DNA of 20,062 nucleotides, taken from positions 1 through 20,062 of the IMG/VR virus record IMGVR_UViG_3300034190_001524, one strand, 5' to 3'. Position 1 is the stretch's first letter. Each line of letters starts with the position of its first letter. The DNA comes from a virus. The notes under the pieces were generated by a model. That model was not told the origin of the DNA. It saw only the letters and a program-made list of their open reading frames with translations, and ran no database searches. This document shows, piece by piece, positions 14,655 through 20,062 of the stretch. Position numbers and translations under genes: made by a program.

Positions 14655-15389
14655 TCATAAATGACGAGGTAAGTGCGCTTTATATGGTGTGTACCTGAAT
14701 TGTTTTATTACAAAATCACTATAAAAGTCTCTATCGCTATCTTTCTGAAAGTGATTGTTGATGACAACTCTCATCTTCTGATCATTAAAGTAAGCTAGAG
14801 TGTCCTTATCAGTGATCTCTCTAACAAGATAATCATTGAATGAAATGCTAATCTTATCAGGTAACCAAAGTAGTGAATACTTAAGAAAGTGTTTAGCTGG
14901 ATTCTTGAAACCAAAGAAGTGAGTCTTCGCTCTGAGATTATAGTTCTTCTCCCCAATGCCATGTGTCCATAGATTAGTTTGAAGATTCCAGAAGCCCAAA
15001 GGGTTAAAGCGGTTAAACTTTAGATACCCATTTCGTTTGTCAGTGTAGCCTTCTAAAATATCAATTTCAGGTGGCCAGGTTTCAGATCCCCACAACCAAA
15101 ATGCAGGCCATTTATTTCTGCCTCTAGGCATCATAGCTTCTATCTCAAATCGACCGTAACTAAAATCTTCAACACTACAGATTAAACCAGTACCTAAGTT
15201 TGGTTTATATGTTTCACCATTGTAGTGTTGGATCTCATTCGGACTTTTATCGGTAGTTAAATGCAGATATCCTTTATTATCTACATTTACGCATTCTGGA
15301 TCATACCAGCAAAATGATTTATCAGGATGAACTCTTCCCCATCTTTCTTTCGTTAACCACTCATGACCAGACCATGTAATATTATCCAT
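14655..15389 (-). CDS. Glycoside hydrolase family 16 (laminarinase/agarase/carrageenase-like beta-glycanase)
   Basis: A 244-aa single-domain enzyme. The GH16 core is clear: YGRFEIEAMMPRGRNKWPAFWLW at 78-100 (G-R-F-E-I-x-A ... W-P-A-x-W), then WPPEIDILEGY at 105-115. This holds the active site E-I-D-I-L-E: nucleophile Glu108, Asp110 and acid/base Glu113. The extra residue in E-I-D-x-x-E is the beta-bulge form found in laminarinases, agarases and carrageenases rather than the lichenase/XTH form. The later aromatic-rich strands (SLLWLPDKISISFNDYLV, 172-189) fit the jelly-roll. Length equals a bare catalytic domain; no signal peptide, binding module or tail-attachment domain is visible. It stands between two tRNA genes amid replication genes, suggesting an acquired accessory gene. 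Substrate cannot be told by eye. Confidence 0.85.
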   Translation of the reverse strand: MDNITWSGHEWLTKERWGRVHPDKSFCWYDPECVNVDNKGYLHLTTDKSPNEIQHYNGETYKPNLGTGLICSVEDFSYGRFEIEAMMPRGRNKWPAFWLWGSETWPPEIDILEGYTDKRNGYLKFNRFNPLGFWNLQTNLWTHGIGEKNYNLRAKTHFFGFKNPAKHFLKYSLLWLPDKISISFNDYLVREITDKDTLAYFNDQKMRVVINNHFQKDSDRDFYSDFVIKQFRYTPYKAHLPRHL

Positions 15390-15408
15390 ATCTTATACAT
15401 TTAAGATG

Positions 15409-15482
15409 TGCGCCTACTAGGACTTGAACCTAGGACCTGCGGATTATGAGTCCGATGCTCTAACCAACTGAGCTATAGGCGC
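15409..15482 (-). tRNA. tRNA-Met (anticodon CAT)
   Basis: Minus-strand cloverleaf, 74 nt. The acceptor stem is GCGCCTA/TAGGCGC (7 bp). The D arm is GCTC-AGTTGGTTA-GAGC. The anticodon stem TCGGA/TCCGC (outermost pair mismatched) holds the loop CTCATAA, anticodon CAT. The T arm is CTAGG-TTCAAGT-CCTAG, and the discriminator is A. CCA is not encoded. The acceptor does not look like an initiator (first pair G-C), so it is elongator Met or, if lysidine-modified, Ile(AUA). It lies upstream of the GH16 start in transcription order. Confidence 0.95.
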
Positions 15483-15491
15483 TGCTCTTTA

Positions 15492-15932
15492 TTAGGAATC
15501 CAGTTTATCTAAAATGTCTTCGTCTATCTTCTGACTATTCTCAGATAACCATCTCTCTACGAGCTTTTGGATCTCTTCGGTTTCTTCTACCTCTTTTAGA
15601 TCTTCATCATAAACAGTAGAGTTTGTAATATGCAACATATCTACCTCAGGTCTCATGTCAGTATGGTAACCTTTTGTTCCCCAAAATTCATACTCCCCGA
15701 TTCCATGGTCAACAAATACTACTGCTGCTTCTATCTCAATGTCCATGCTGTACTCCGTCCCAAGCTCGAGACCTTCGTAGTCTAAATAAACGATTTCCAT
15801 TTTTACATTATTAATATTAATCTTTTCTTTCCAGTTTTGTTTGTGTCTAGCAATCATCCATTTACACCAAGCTGCATAATTAGAAGCTGGGCTGTCTGGG
15901 TAGGCTGTAGATTGAATCTTAATCTTGTTCAT
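15492..15932 (-). CDS. Hypothetical protein, 146 aa
   Basis: No family recognised. Residues 18-36 form an amphipathic helix with Trp/Cys (NYAAWCKWMIARHKQNWKEK). The middle, about 42-90, is beta-rich (VKMEIVYLDYEGLELG, MDIEIEAAVVFVDHGIGEYE). The C-terminal 108-146 is acidic and helical (EDLKEVEETEEIQKLVERW). No membrane segment or catalytic motif is evident. The 5' end overlaps the stop of the 37-aa CxxC protein by 14 nt, so they are probably co-translated, and the gene ends 9 nt before tRNA-Met. It is likely a small soluble phage protein of unknown role. Confidence 0.75.
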   Translation of the reverse strand: MNKIKIQSTAYPDSPASNYAAWCKWMIARHKQNWKEKININNVKMEIVYLDYEGLELGTEYSMDIEIEAAVVFVDHGIGEYEFWGTKGYHTDMRPEVDMLHITNSTVYDEDLKEVEETEEIQKLVERWLSENSQKIDEDILDKLDS

Positions 15933-16032
15933 CAGTTAAAAGTATTGGTTCTGCCCACTCTCCACACTGTTGGCAAATGTATGTGTCGGAGTCTATGCTG
16001 GCTGTGCAGCAGTATGATACGAGTTCATCCAT
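15919..16032 (-). CDS. Zinc-ribbon-like microprotein, 37 aa
   Basis: A short reading frame found by direct translation. ATG 16032 overlaps the stop of the preceding gene by 8 nt (ATGGATGA), and the TAA stop lies 14 nt inside the next gene. The sequence has a Cys-Cys pair at 8-9 and a CQQC knuckle at 20-23 within SYCCTASIDSDTYICQQCGE, consistent with a minimal zinc-binding hairpin, plus an acidic tail. Overlaps on both sides and the Cys spacing argue that it is translated. Tiny CxxC proteins are common in phages and usually bind protein or nucleic acid; the target is unknown. Confidence 0.65.
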   Translation of the reverse strand: MDELVSYCCTASIDSDTYICQQCGEWAEPILLTDEQD

Positions 16033-16378
16033 TAGTACAGAGGTTATCATATAGGTCTTTATCTAAAAATTCTTGTACACCTGTAAGCTTGTGCCCCATC
16101 CTACGCTTTTTTGCATTGTGCGCACGTAGTTGTTTGTAAGGTTCATAAAGACCTACACAATTATACAGAGCGTTGTATATACGATGATGCTCAACATCAT
16201 AGTGCTCAGAGATAACCTTAGGAGAATACCCAGAGAGATACATACGCATGTAGTCATACACTTCCTTATACGTATATGGAGTTGCACCTTCCCTGTTCAC
16301 AGGTGTTTTAGCATTCATCTTGTTTTTAATCCTGACCCTTAATTGTGGGGGCAATGAAATTAGTTTTATTTTTCCCAT
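16025..16378 (-). CDS. Putative HTH-containing DNA-binding protein, 117 aa
   Basis: Basic protein. Residues 36-75 (YTYKEVYDYMRMYLSG, SPKVISEHYDVEHHRIYNALYN) read as a helix-turn-helix: a first helix, then I-S-E-H-Y as the second helix, with D-V-E-H-H-R-I-Y-N-A-L as a recognition helix. A strongly basic stretch follows (LRAHNAKKRRMGHK, 84-97). Function is probably DNA binding or regulation; the target is unknown. The ATG lies inside the end of the polymerase gene (13-nt overlap). An alternative ATG at residue 21 would still retain the HTH. No better-known family is evident. Confidence 0.75.
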   Translation of the reverse strand: MGKIKLISLPPQLRVRIKNKMNAKTPVNREGATPYTYKEVYDYMRMYLSGYSPKVISEHYDVEHHRIYNALYNCVGLYEPYKQLRAHNAKKRRMGHKLTGVQEFLDKDLYDNLCTNG

Positions 16379-18252
16379 GTTTTCGAAATGTTTGTTTCTG
16401 CTTTTAGCAGACCGTTAGTAACAACAGTAAGAGCTGCTTCTTCCATTAGTTCAGTCATTCTTTCCCTCCATCTCTCTGCAATTTCTTCTTTACAAATAGT
16501 ATCTATCTGATCGTGAACAGTCATTACAATCTTTACTTGTAATTGTAGGTTGTGTTCTTTAATGAAGTTGTGAATCTTGACGAGAGCGAGCTTGGTCATG
16601 TCAGCAGAAGCACCTTGTATAGGTGTGTTCTTGCTAGCACGTTCAATCATACCCATCTCTTTGGGTGGGGTGTTACGACCGTCCCAATAGTCAAAGAATC
16701 TCTTACGTTTAAAAGGTTTGAAGGTACGTATGTACCCATTCATCTTCCCAAATCTCCCAAGCATGTCTAAAAACTGCTTGATGTTTGGGAATGCAGTAAA
16801 GTATTGGTCAATCAAGGTTGATGCCTCCTTAACAGTTATGTCTAAGGTGTCACTTAACTTGTGTGGTCCCATACCATAAGCCAATCCGAAGTTAATCGTC
16901 TTGACTTTAGTGCGCATCTCCTTGTGTTTAGGACAACTGCACTTCATCTTGCTGTACATATAAGCACAACCATCAGCAGCACCGTTTTTCCATTGGTCTT
17001 GAAACACAAGGTCTGCACATACAGAGTGCAAGTCTTGTCCTTTCTCAAGGGCTTCAAGGAATACAGGGTCTTTGCTACCGAAAGCAATGACATTCAGCTC
17101 CTGTGAACTGTAGTCAGAAGACACAAACACCCACCCATCCGGGGCTACAAAGCAATTACGATACTTATTATTAGCAGGAATCTGCTGCATATTGGGCCCA
17201 GAAGATGAGACACGACCAGTGTCTAGTATCTGAGAGAAATTAGTGTGGACTTTACCATCACAATTTACATAGTTAAAGAAATTTGTACCATATGCATTAG
17301 CTAACTTGCTAAGTTCTTTATATCGTATATAGCTTTTGATTATATCATGCTTGAACCTGTGCTTATTTAGATTCTTCCCATTCACATCTTCAAGAGATGG
17401 GACTAGGTGTTGAAACAGTTTGAGTATCTGAGCCGGAGAGCTCCACTTAATAGCAGTAGCACGTTGCTCCTCAGCCTGTAAGAACATATCCTGTTGCACA
17501 GGTACGTGATAGTGTGGACTGAGTTTAGGGTGATTGACTACTTCTCTATCTAATTGCAGCTCATACTCCTGAGCTTTCTTTAGATTATCCGTAGCCAATT
17601 CAATCCAGCTGTCTTTATCAACAGTCAAACCCTCATACTCTATCTCAGAGAACACAATAACAGCCTTGTTCTCTAAATCTGCAACCTGAACAAGATCACT
17701 TTCATCCAGTAACTTGTGTTGTTTCTCCCAAATTTGTATGAGATATGCCACATCGTTTGCACCATAGGTAATCTGATTGTGCGTAAACGGCTGACCTTGG
17801 AGGTTAACGAACTTGTTGCGGACTTCTTTGTCCAAAGTAACACCGATGTACCGTTCACAACATCTTGATAATGAGTAGCCGTGGCCTTGCTTACCACAGT
17901 GTAAAACCTTCTCTGTAAGATAGGTATCGTAAATGTTCTGGCACTCAATTCCTGCCCAACGTCTAATAAACTTGTAATCGAATTTCGCATTGTGAAAGAT
18001 TTTTGTTATTTGTTGTGATTCTAGTACCTCTCTTAGTGGTTCAATAGACACGTGTCTTGTATCGATAACGAATTGCTCTTGAGCATCCCCAATCTGAAAC
18101 ATAATCATCTTCTTACATGTAAAGTCAAAGCCTTCTGTCTCAGTATCTACCCCGAGTATAGCTTTAGATGAGCAGTAGTCTACGCATTCCTGTATTGTAC
18201 ACAGTTCAACCTTATTATTGAACTGTGTCTGGTTCCCTATGAACTTTATCAT
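16366..18252 (-). CDS. DNA polymerase I, family A, with 3'-5' exonuclease domain
   Basis: A 628-aa replicative polymerase. The proofreading exonuclease has Exo I VDTETEGFDF (Asp36, Glu38), Exo II HNAKFDYKF (87-95, Asp92) and Exo III YGANDVAYL (163-171, Asp167). The polymerase domain has motif A SSDYSSQEL at 378-386 (Asp380), motif B R-T-K-V-K-T-I-N-F-G-L-A-Y-G at 447-460 (the O-helix residue at the sugar-selectivity position is Phe455) and motif C VMTVHDQID (His580-Asp581). A Cys/His-rich insert (Cys429, Cys438, Cys440, His443) lies just before motif B. There is no 5'-3' exonuclease domain; that activity is encoded separately at 2313-3077. The start overlaps the 78-aa gene by 38 nt. Some crAss-like lineages use a family-A and others a family-B polymerase; this one is family A. 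Confidence 0.95.
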   Translation of the reverse strand: MIKFIGNQTQFNNKVELCTIQECVDYCSSKAILGVDTETEGFDFTCKKMIMFQIGDAQEQFVIDTRHVSIEPLREVLESQQITKIFHNAKFDYKFIRRWAGIECQNIYDTYLTEKVLHCGKQGHGYSLSRCCERYIGVTLDKEVRNKFVNLQGQPFTHNQITYGANDVAYLIQIWEKQHKLLDESDLVQVADLENKAVIVFSEIEYEGLTVDKDSWIELATDNLKKAQEYELQLDREVVNHPKLSPHYHVPVQQDMFLQAEEQRATAIKWSSPAQILKLFQHLVPSLEDVNGKNLNKHRFKHDIIKSYIRYKELSKLANAYGTNFFNYVNCDGKVHTNFSQILDTGRVSSSGPNMQQIPANNKYRNCFVAPDGWVFVSSDYSSQELNVIAFGSKDPVFLEALEKGQDLHSVCADLVFQDQWKNGAADGCAYMYSKMKCSCPKHKEMRTKVKTINFGLAYGMGPHKLSDTLDITVKEASTLIDQYFTAFPNIKQFLDMLGRFGKMNGYIRTFKPFKRKRFFDYWDGRNTPPKEMGMIERASKNTPIQGASADMTKLALVKIHNFIKEHNLQLQVKIVMTVHDQIDTICKEEIAERWRERMTELMEEAALTVVTNGLLKAETNISKTWEK

Positions 18253-18451
18253 CTTGTATTTGGTTTCTCCGAAATTGTTGCTTGACTATCAAAGCAATCA
18301 AACCTTCTGCTTGGTCAAGGGTGAGCAGCTCGCCTTCGAAATAACAATAGTTAAGGTTAGCCTGCTTAGCTTGGTTGATTTTCTGTCGTATCGAAGATAC
18401 AATACTGGGTCTTTGATAGGAAATCTGACCTACCCATTTCATCCATCCCAT
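18215..18451 (-). CDS. Hypothetical protein, 78 aa
   Basis: No family recognised. Trp-rich N-terminus (MGWMKWVG), a helix with Ser/Arg/Lys/Gln (SIVSSIRQKINQAKQ), a strand-like LNYCYFEGELLTLDQ segment, a hydrophobic helix EGLIALIVKQQFRR, then a polar, charged C-terminus. It overlaps the polymerase start by 38 nt, longer than most overlaps here. It could be a polymerase-associated protein, but the only evidence is position. It is the first gene after the terminator at 18486-18509. Confidence 0.6.
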   Translation of the reverse strand: MGWMKWVGQISYQRPSIVSSIRQKINQAKQANLNYCYFEGELLTLDQAEGLIALIVKQQFRRNQIQDDKVHREPDTVQ

Positions 18452-18475
18452 GTTGTGAATTATTTAAATGTTAGA

Positions 18476-18509
18476 GAAAAGAAAAGGGGATGCCATTGCT
18501 GACACCCCC
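18476..18509 (-). terminator. Intrinsic terminator after the 195-aa gene
   Basis: A 9-bp stem on minus RNA pairs 18509-18501 (GGGGGTGTC) with 18494-18486 (GGCATCCCC), including two G-U wobbles, around a 6-nt loop. A U-rich tail UUUUCUUUUCUC follows (18485-18474). It lies about 40 nt past the stop of the 195-aa gene (18548) and about 35 nt before the 78-aa gene start. It would set a high-expression boundary for the 195-aa gene. Confidence 0.75.
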
Positions 18510-18547
18510 ATTCCCATGTACCTGATACTCGTTAGAGCACCACTAAA

Positions 18548-19135
18548 TTAGCTGAAGATTTCACCAGTAGTAAAATCAACAGCTTTTGTAACTGCAGGAA
18601 TACCTGTAGTCACTGCCGGAGCATCCGCTTCTAGGAACACATTCTGTGGTTCCCCAAATACAACGGTGCTACGAGTGAAGATGTACATCCCATTGTTGGT
18701 GATGAACTCTCCCTCCTTACCACGTCGCTTGGCAGAAGTTTGGATGTTGGCCGCATCCCATTCAGTTGCATCAGTAGTCTCCTGAATTTGCACTCGGAGA
18801 CGCTGACCGTTAACTTCTGGGTTCAAAATGTTAAGAGACTTAACTTCATGACCCATCTCGTTAGTAGTGTAGTCCCCACCGAGATCAACCCCAAGAAGTT
18901 CTTGTGCATCTTGTGGTTCAACAGTTAACCAAGAACGACGAGCGCGGGCACCCACGTTGAATCGTTCATCTGATTTGTTGAAGACGCCCAAGGCATTCTG
19001 TGGTCGGTCTGCTTGTTGCAGAACTTCACCGAATTCCAACTGAATCTTGTTACCGTTCACTTTGCGCGCCTGAACGAGAAGCGTTTGTCCTGGAGTTAAG
19101 GTCTCCAGAGAACCTGTGTTAATTGAATTTACCAT
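18548..19135 (-). CDS. Hypothetical beta-rich protein, 195 aa
   Basis: No family recognised with certainty. The N-terminal part (TPGQTLLVQARKVNGNKIQLEF) and middle (about 110-160: GQRLRVQIQETTDATEWDA, GEFITNNGMYIFTRSTVVF) are beta-rich, with Gly, Thr, Val and Gln, like an OB- or jelly-roll-type domain. The C-terminus is Ala/Thr/Val-rich. It starts ATG-GTA-AAT, like the rIIB and ParB-like genes, with A/T-rich sequence upstream. It is followed by its own terminator, so it probably makes an abundant product. A nucleic-acid-binding (second SSB-like) role is possible but unproven; a structural or secreted-type protein is an alternative. There are no Cys residues. Confidence 0.7.
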   Translation of the reverse strand: MVNSINTGSLETLTPGQTLLVQARKVNGNKIQLEFGEVLQQADRPQNALGVFNKSDERFNVGARARRSWLTVEPQDAQELLGVDLGGDYTTNEMGHEVKSLNILNPEVNGQRLRVQIQETTDATEWDAANIQTSAKRRGKEGEFITNNGMYIFTRSTVVFGEPQNVFLEADAPAVTTGIPAVTKAVDFTTGEIFS

Positions 19136-19167
19136 GACTTTTATGTAGGTAAAATGATTTTAAATGT

Positions 19168-19190
19168 GGGTACCTTTAATGGGAGTACCC
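19168..19190 (-). other. Inverted repeat near the 58-aa gene stop (possible weak terminator)
   Basis: GGGTAC at 19168-19173 pairs with GTACCC at 19185-19190 around an 11-nt loop. On the minus strand it overlaps the last codons and the stop (19176) of the 58-aa reading frame and is followed by A/T-rich DNA (ACATTTAAAATC...), not a clean U-tract. It may be a weak terminator or an element upstream of the 195-aa gene. Confidence 0.35.
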
Positions 19191-19352
19191 TTCCCCAAAC
19201 AAATCTTCTAGTGTAAATACGTCATGAAGAGTAGTCGCTGCATCTTGTTGTAGATGTGGGAGACCTTCTTCAAAACCTATTACATATGTTGCTACGATAG
19301 CAGCTATAGTTAAACTCCTATCAAATTCCGAATTAAATTGCGAGGGCGCCAT
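19176..19352 (-). CDS. Small hypothetical protein, 58 aa
   Basis: A short reading frame found by direct translation (ATG 19352 to TAA at 19176-19178). Residues 13-27 (SLTIAAIVATYVIGF) form a hydrophobic helix. The C-terminal half is acidic (LHDVFTLEDLFGEG). Its start lies 43 nt inside the 92-aa gene. A coherent helix followed by a charged tail, and coverage of an otherwise empty 174-nt gap, support it being real. It might be membrane-associated or a small helical protein; function unknown. Confidence 0.5.
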   Translation of the reverse strand: MAPSQFNSEFDRSLTIAAIVATYVIGFEEGLPHLQQDAATTLHDVFTLEDLFGEGYSH

Positions 19353-19588
19353 GCTTTCTTTATTTTGTTGTCTAATATAAAGCGTCTCATGGTTTTAACT
19401 GAGTCGGGGATGATACTCCTGCTTGAGGGATAGACACATACAATGTATTTACCCTGTTCTAATTTGGTTGAGTTGTTCTCTATGTATTTAAGTAGGTCTT
19501 TTTTAGACCTTGATGCATAGACAACATATTCTGTAAGGTCTTCGATAGTCCATACAGGTGAGTTATTATTGAGTTTCACATGTCGCAT
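19310..19588 (-). CDS. Hypothetical protein, 92 aa
   Basis: Basic, soluble protein with no family recognised. WTIEDLTEYVVYASRSKKDLLKYIE (13-37) looks like a helix-strand-helix unit. GKYIVCVYPSSRSIIPDSVKT (46-66) is a strand then helix, and the C-terminus (KKAWRPRNLIRN) is rich in basic residues. The 5' end overlaps the 60-aa membrane-protein gene by 23 nt and the 3' end overlaps the 58-aa frame. Function unknown. Confidence 0.65.
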   Translation of the reverse strand: MRHVKLNNNSPVWTIEDLTEYVVYASRSKKDLLKYIENNSTKLEQGKYIVCVYPSSRSIIPDSVKTMRRFILDNKIKKAWRPRNLIRNLIGV

Positions 19589-19748
19589 CGTAATTGGTTT
19601 CGTTAATACTATAGGCAGGACAACTACTCGAGTGAGTAGTATGCCCTGTCCCGGTGCATGAAGACATAGATACTGCTACAAAGAGTAGCATACCTACAAC
19701 TAGTACCCCAATTAGGAGTCTTGTTGTTTCTTTTTGATATTCTTCCAT
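19566..19748 (-). CDS. Small membrane or lipoprotein-like protein, 60 aa
   Basis: Charged N-terminus (MEEYQKETTR), then a transmembrane helix (LLIGVLVVGMLLFVAVSM, 11-28), then SSC (Cys31), a small Gly/Thr/His/Ser stretch (TGTGHTTHSS) and CPAYS (Cys43), with a third Cys at 57. A helix directly followed by Cys suggests a lipoprotein signal with a poor lipobox (M-S-S-C), or a single-pass membrane protein with an outside Cys/His tail. Its ATG shares one base with the stop of the preceding gene (TAATG). Function unknown; envelope-associated. Confidence 0.7.
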   Translation of the reverse strand: MEEYQKETTRLLIGVLVVGMLLFVAVSMSSCTGTGHTTHSSSCPAYSINETNYDATCETQ

Positions 19749-20062
19749 TATACTTTCTTTAGATTAATTTCAGTTTGATAAATAATAAAGCCATGACCTG
19801 CATCTTGTTGAATCTTTTCGATCAGGTCAGTGATTTCTTCTCTCGTGTAGTAGGCAAGAACAGTATCGTTTGCATTCTCAACAAACTTGTGAGTAGCATA
19901 TCCCTGCTTCCCATTAGCGCTATCCGTGATTGGTTCAAGCACAGCTACCTCAAACTTCTCGTACCCATTAGGGGAGTACAGTGTCTGCTTAGGTATAGAG
20001 TATGCAAACTCCCCAGCAATAATAGATATTGTGTAAGGGAGGATGTTAACCCTTGCTCTCCA
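19748..20062 (-). CDS. C-terminal part of a hypothetical protein (5' truncated by window edge)
   Basis: The frame is open from the right edge to the stop at 19748 (at least 104 codons) with no ATG visible, so the gene begins beyond the window and a short GTG-initiated reading is not needed. The visible part has a beta-strand segment (ILPYTISIIAGEFAYSIPKQ), YSPNGYEKFEVAVLEPITD, GYATHKF and a C-terminal helix TREEITDLIEKIQQD, then a final strand GFIIYQTEINL. No named family recognised; cytoplasmic by appearance. Its stop overlaps the following membrane-protein ATG by 1 nt. Confidence 0.7.
   Translation of the reverse strand, partial: WRARVNILPYTISIIAGEFAYSIPKQTLYSPNGYEKFEVAVLEPITDSANGKQGYATHKFVENANDTVLAYYTREEITDLIEKIQQDAGHGFIIYQTEINLKKV

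Noticed and set aside
19748-19942. 64-aa gene starting at GTG 19942
   Set aside because: The frame continues open to 20062 with protein-like sequence, so the gene is truncated rather than starting at this GTG.
1-20062. CRISPR arrays, insertion sequences, integrase or attachment sites
   Set aside because: No regularly spaced repeats, transposase or integrase motifs, or paired direct repeats flanking the tRNA/GH16 island were seen by eye.

Overview
The window looks like part of a tailed-phage genome from the crAss-like group (Crassvirales) that infects Bacteroidota. The reasons are the gene set (family-A DNA polymerase, DnaB-type helicase, DnaG/TOPRIM primase, 5'-3' exonuclease, uracil-DNA glycosylase, SF2 helicase, RecA-like ATPase, PD-(D/E)XK nuclease, rIIA/rIIB-like pair), starts that mostly lack Shine-Dalgarno sequences and are preceded by A/T-rich DNA, very dense packing, and phage-encoded tRNAs. 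The lineage is inferred from gene content; no search was run.

Layout: a single plus-strand gene enters from the left (3-491). It is the C-terminal end of a larger protein, probably from the late or virion arm. It converges on everything else through a hairpin at about 503-525 that has T-tracts on both strands. From 533 to the right edge every gene is on the minus strand, so transcription runs right to left. In transcription order, the right end (20062 to 18548) holds a truncated hypothetical gene, three small proteins and a 195-aa protein followed by a terminator. Next come a 78-aa protein, DNA polymerase A, an HTH-like protein, a 37-aa CxxC microprotein and a 146-aa unknown. Then follows an island of tRNA-Met(CAT), a glycoside hydrolase family 16 (GH16) enzyme and tRNA-Arg(TCT), and a 48-aa membrane protein. 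After these lies the replication core: DnaA-domain-IV protein, SF2 helicase, ParB-like protein, winged-helix putative helicase loader, DnaB-like helicase, RecA/Sak4-like ATPase, a small HTH protein and a probable single-stranded-DNA-binding protein with an acidic tail, closed by a terminator. The primase, a small coiled protein and the PD-(D/E)XK nuclease follow, ending in a terminator built into the nuclease stop region. Last come rIIA, rIIB, the exonuclease, a conserved unknown, uracil-DNA glycosylase and a MazG-like protein.

Together the genes form a nearly complete phage replisome: initiation (DnaA-IV, ParB-like, winged-helix loader), unwinding and priming (DnaB, primase), synthesis (PolA), primer removal (FEN), recombination and repair (Sak4-like ATPase, SSB, UvsW-like helicase, PD-(D/E)XK nuclease, UDG), plus rII-type functions. 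Adjacent genes overlap by 1 to 29 nt at most junctions, often as TAATG or ATGA, which suggests translational coupling. Three minus-strand terminator-like hairpins divide the block into transcription units.

The most unusual content is the GH16 enzyme, with an intact E-I-D-x-x-E active site, inserted between two tRNA genes inside the replication region rather than with tail genes. Also worth attention are a stand-alone DnaA DNA-binding domain next to a ParB-like protein, a Cys/His-rich insertion in the polymerase fingers, a UDG with an altered His-loop, and terminator hairpins that sit directly against the start codon of the next gene. Three small genes (14364-14510, 15919-16032, 19176-19352) and the true extent of the two edge genes were found by reading the sequence by hand. 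No stretch over 300 bases lacks a gene.
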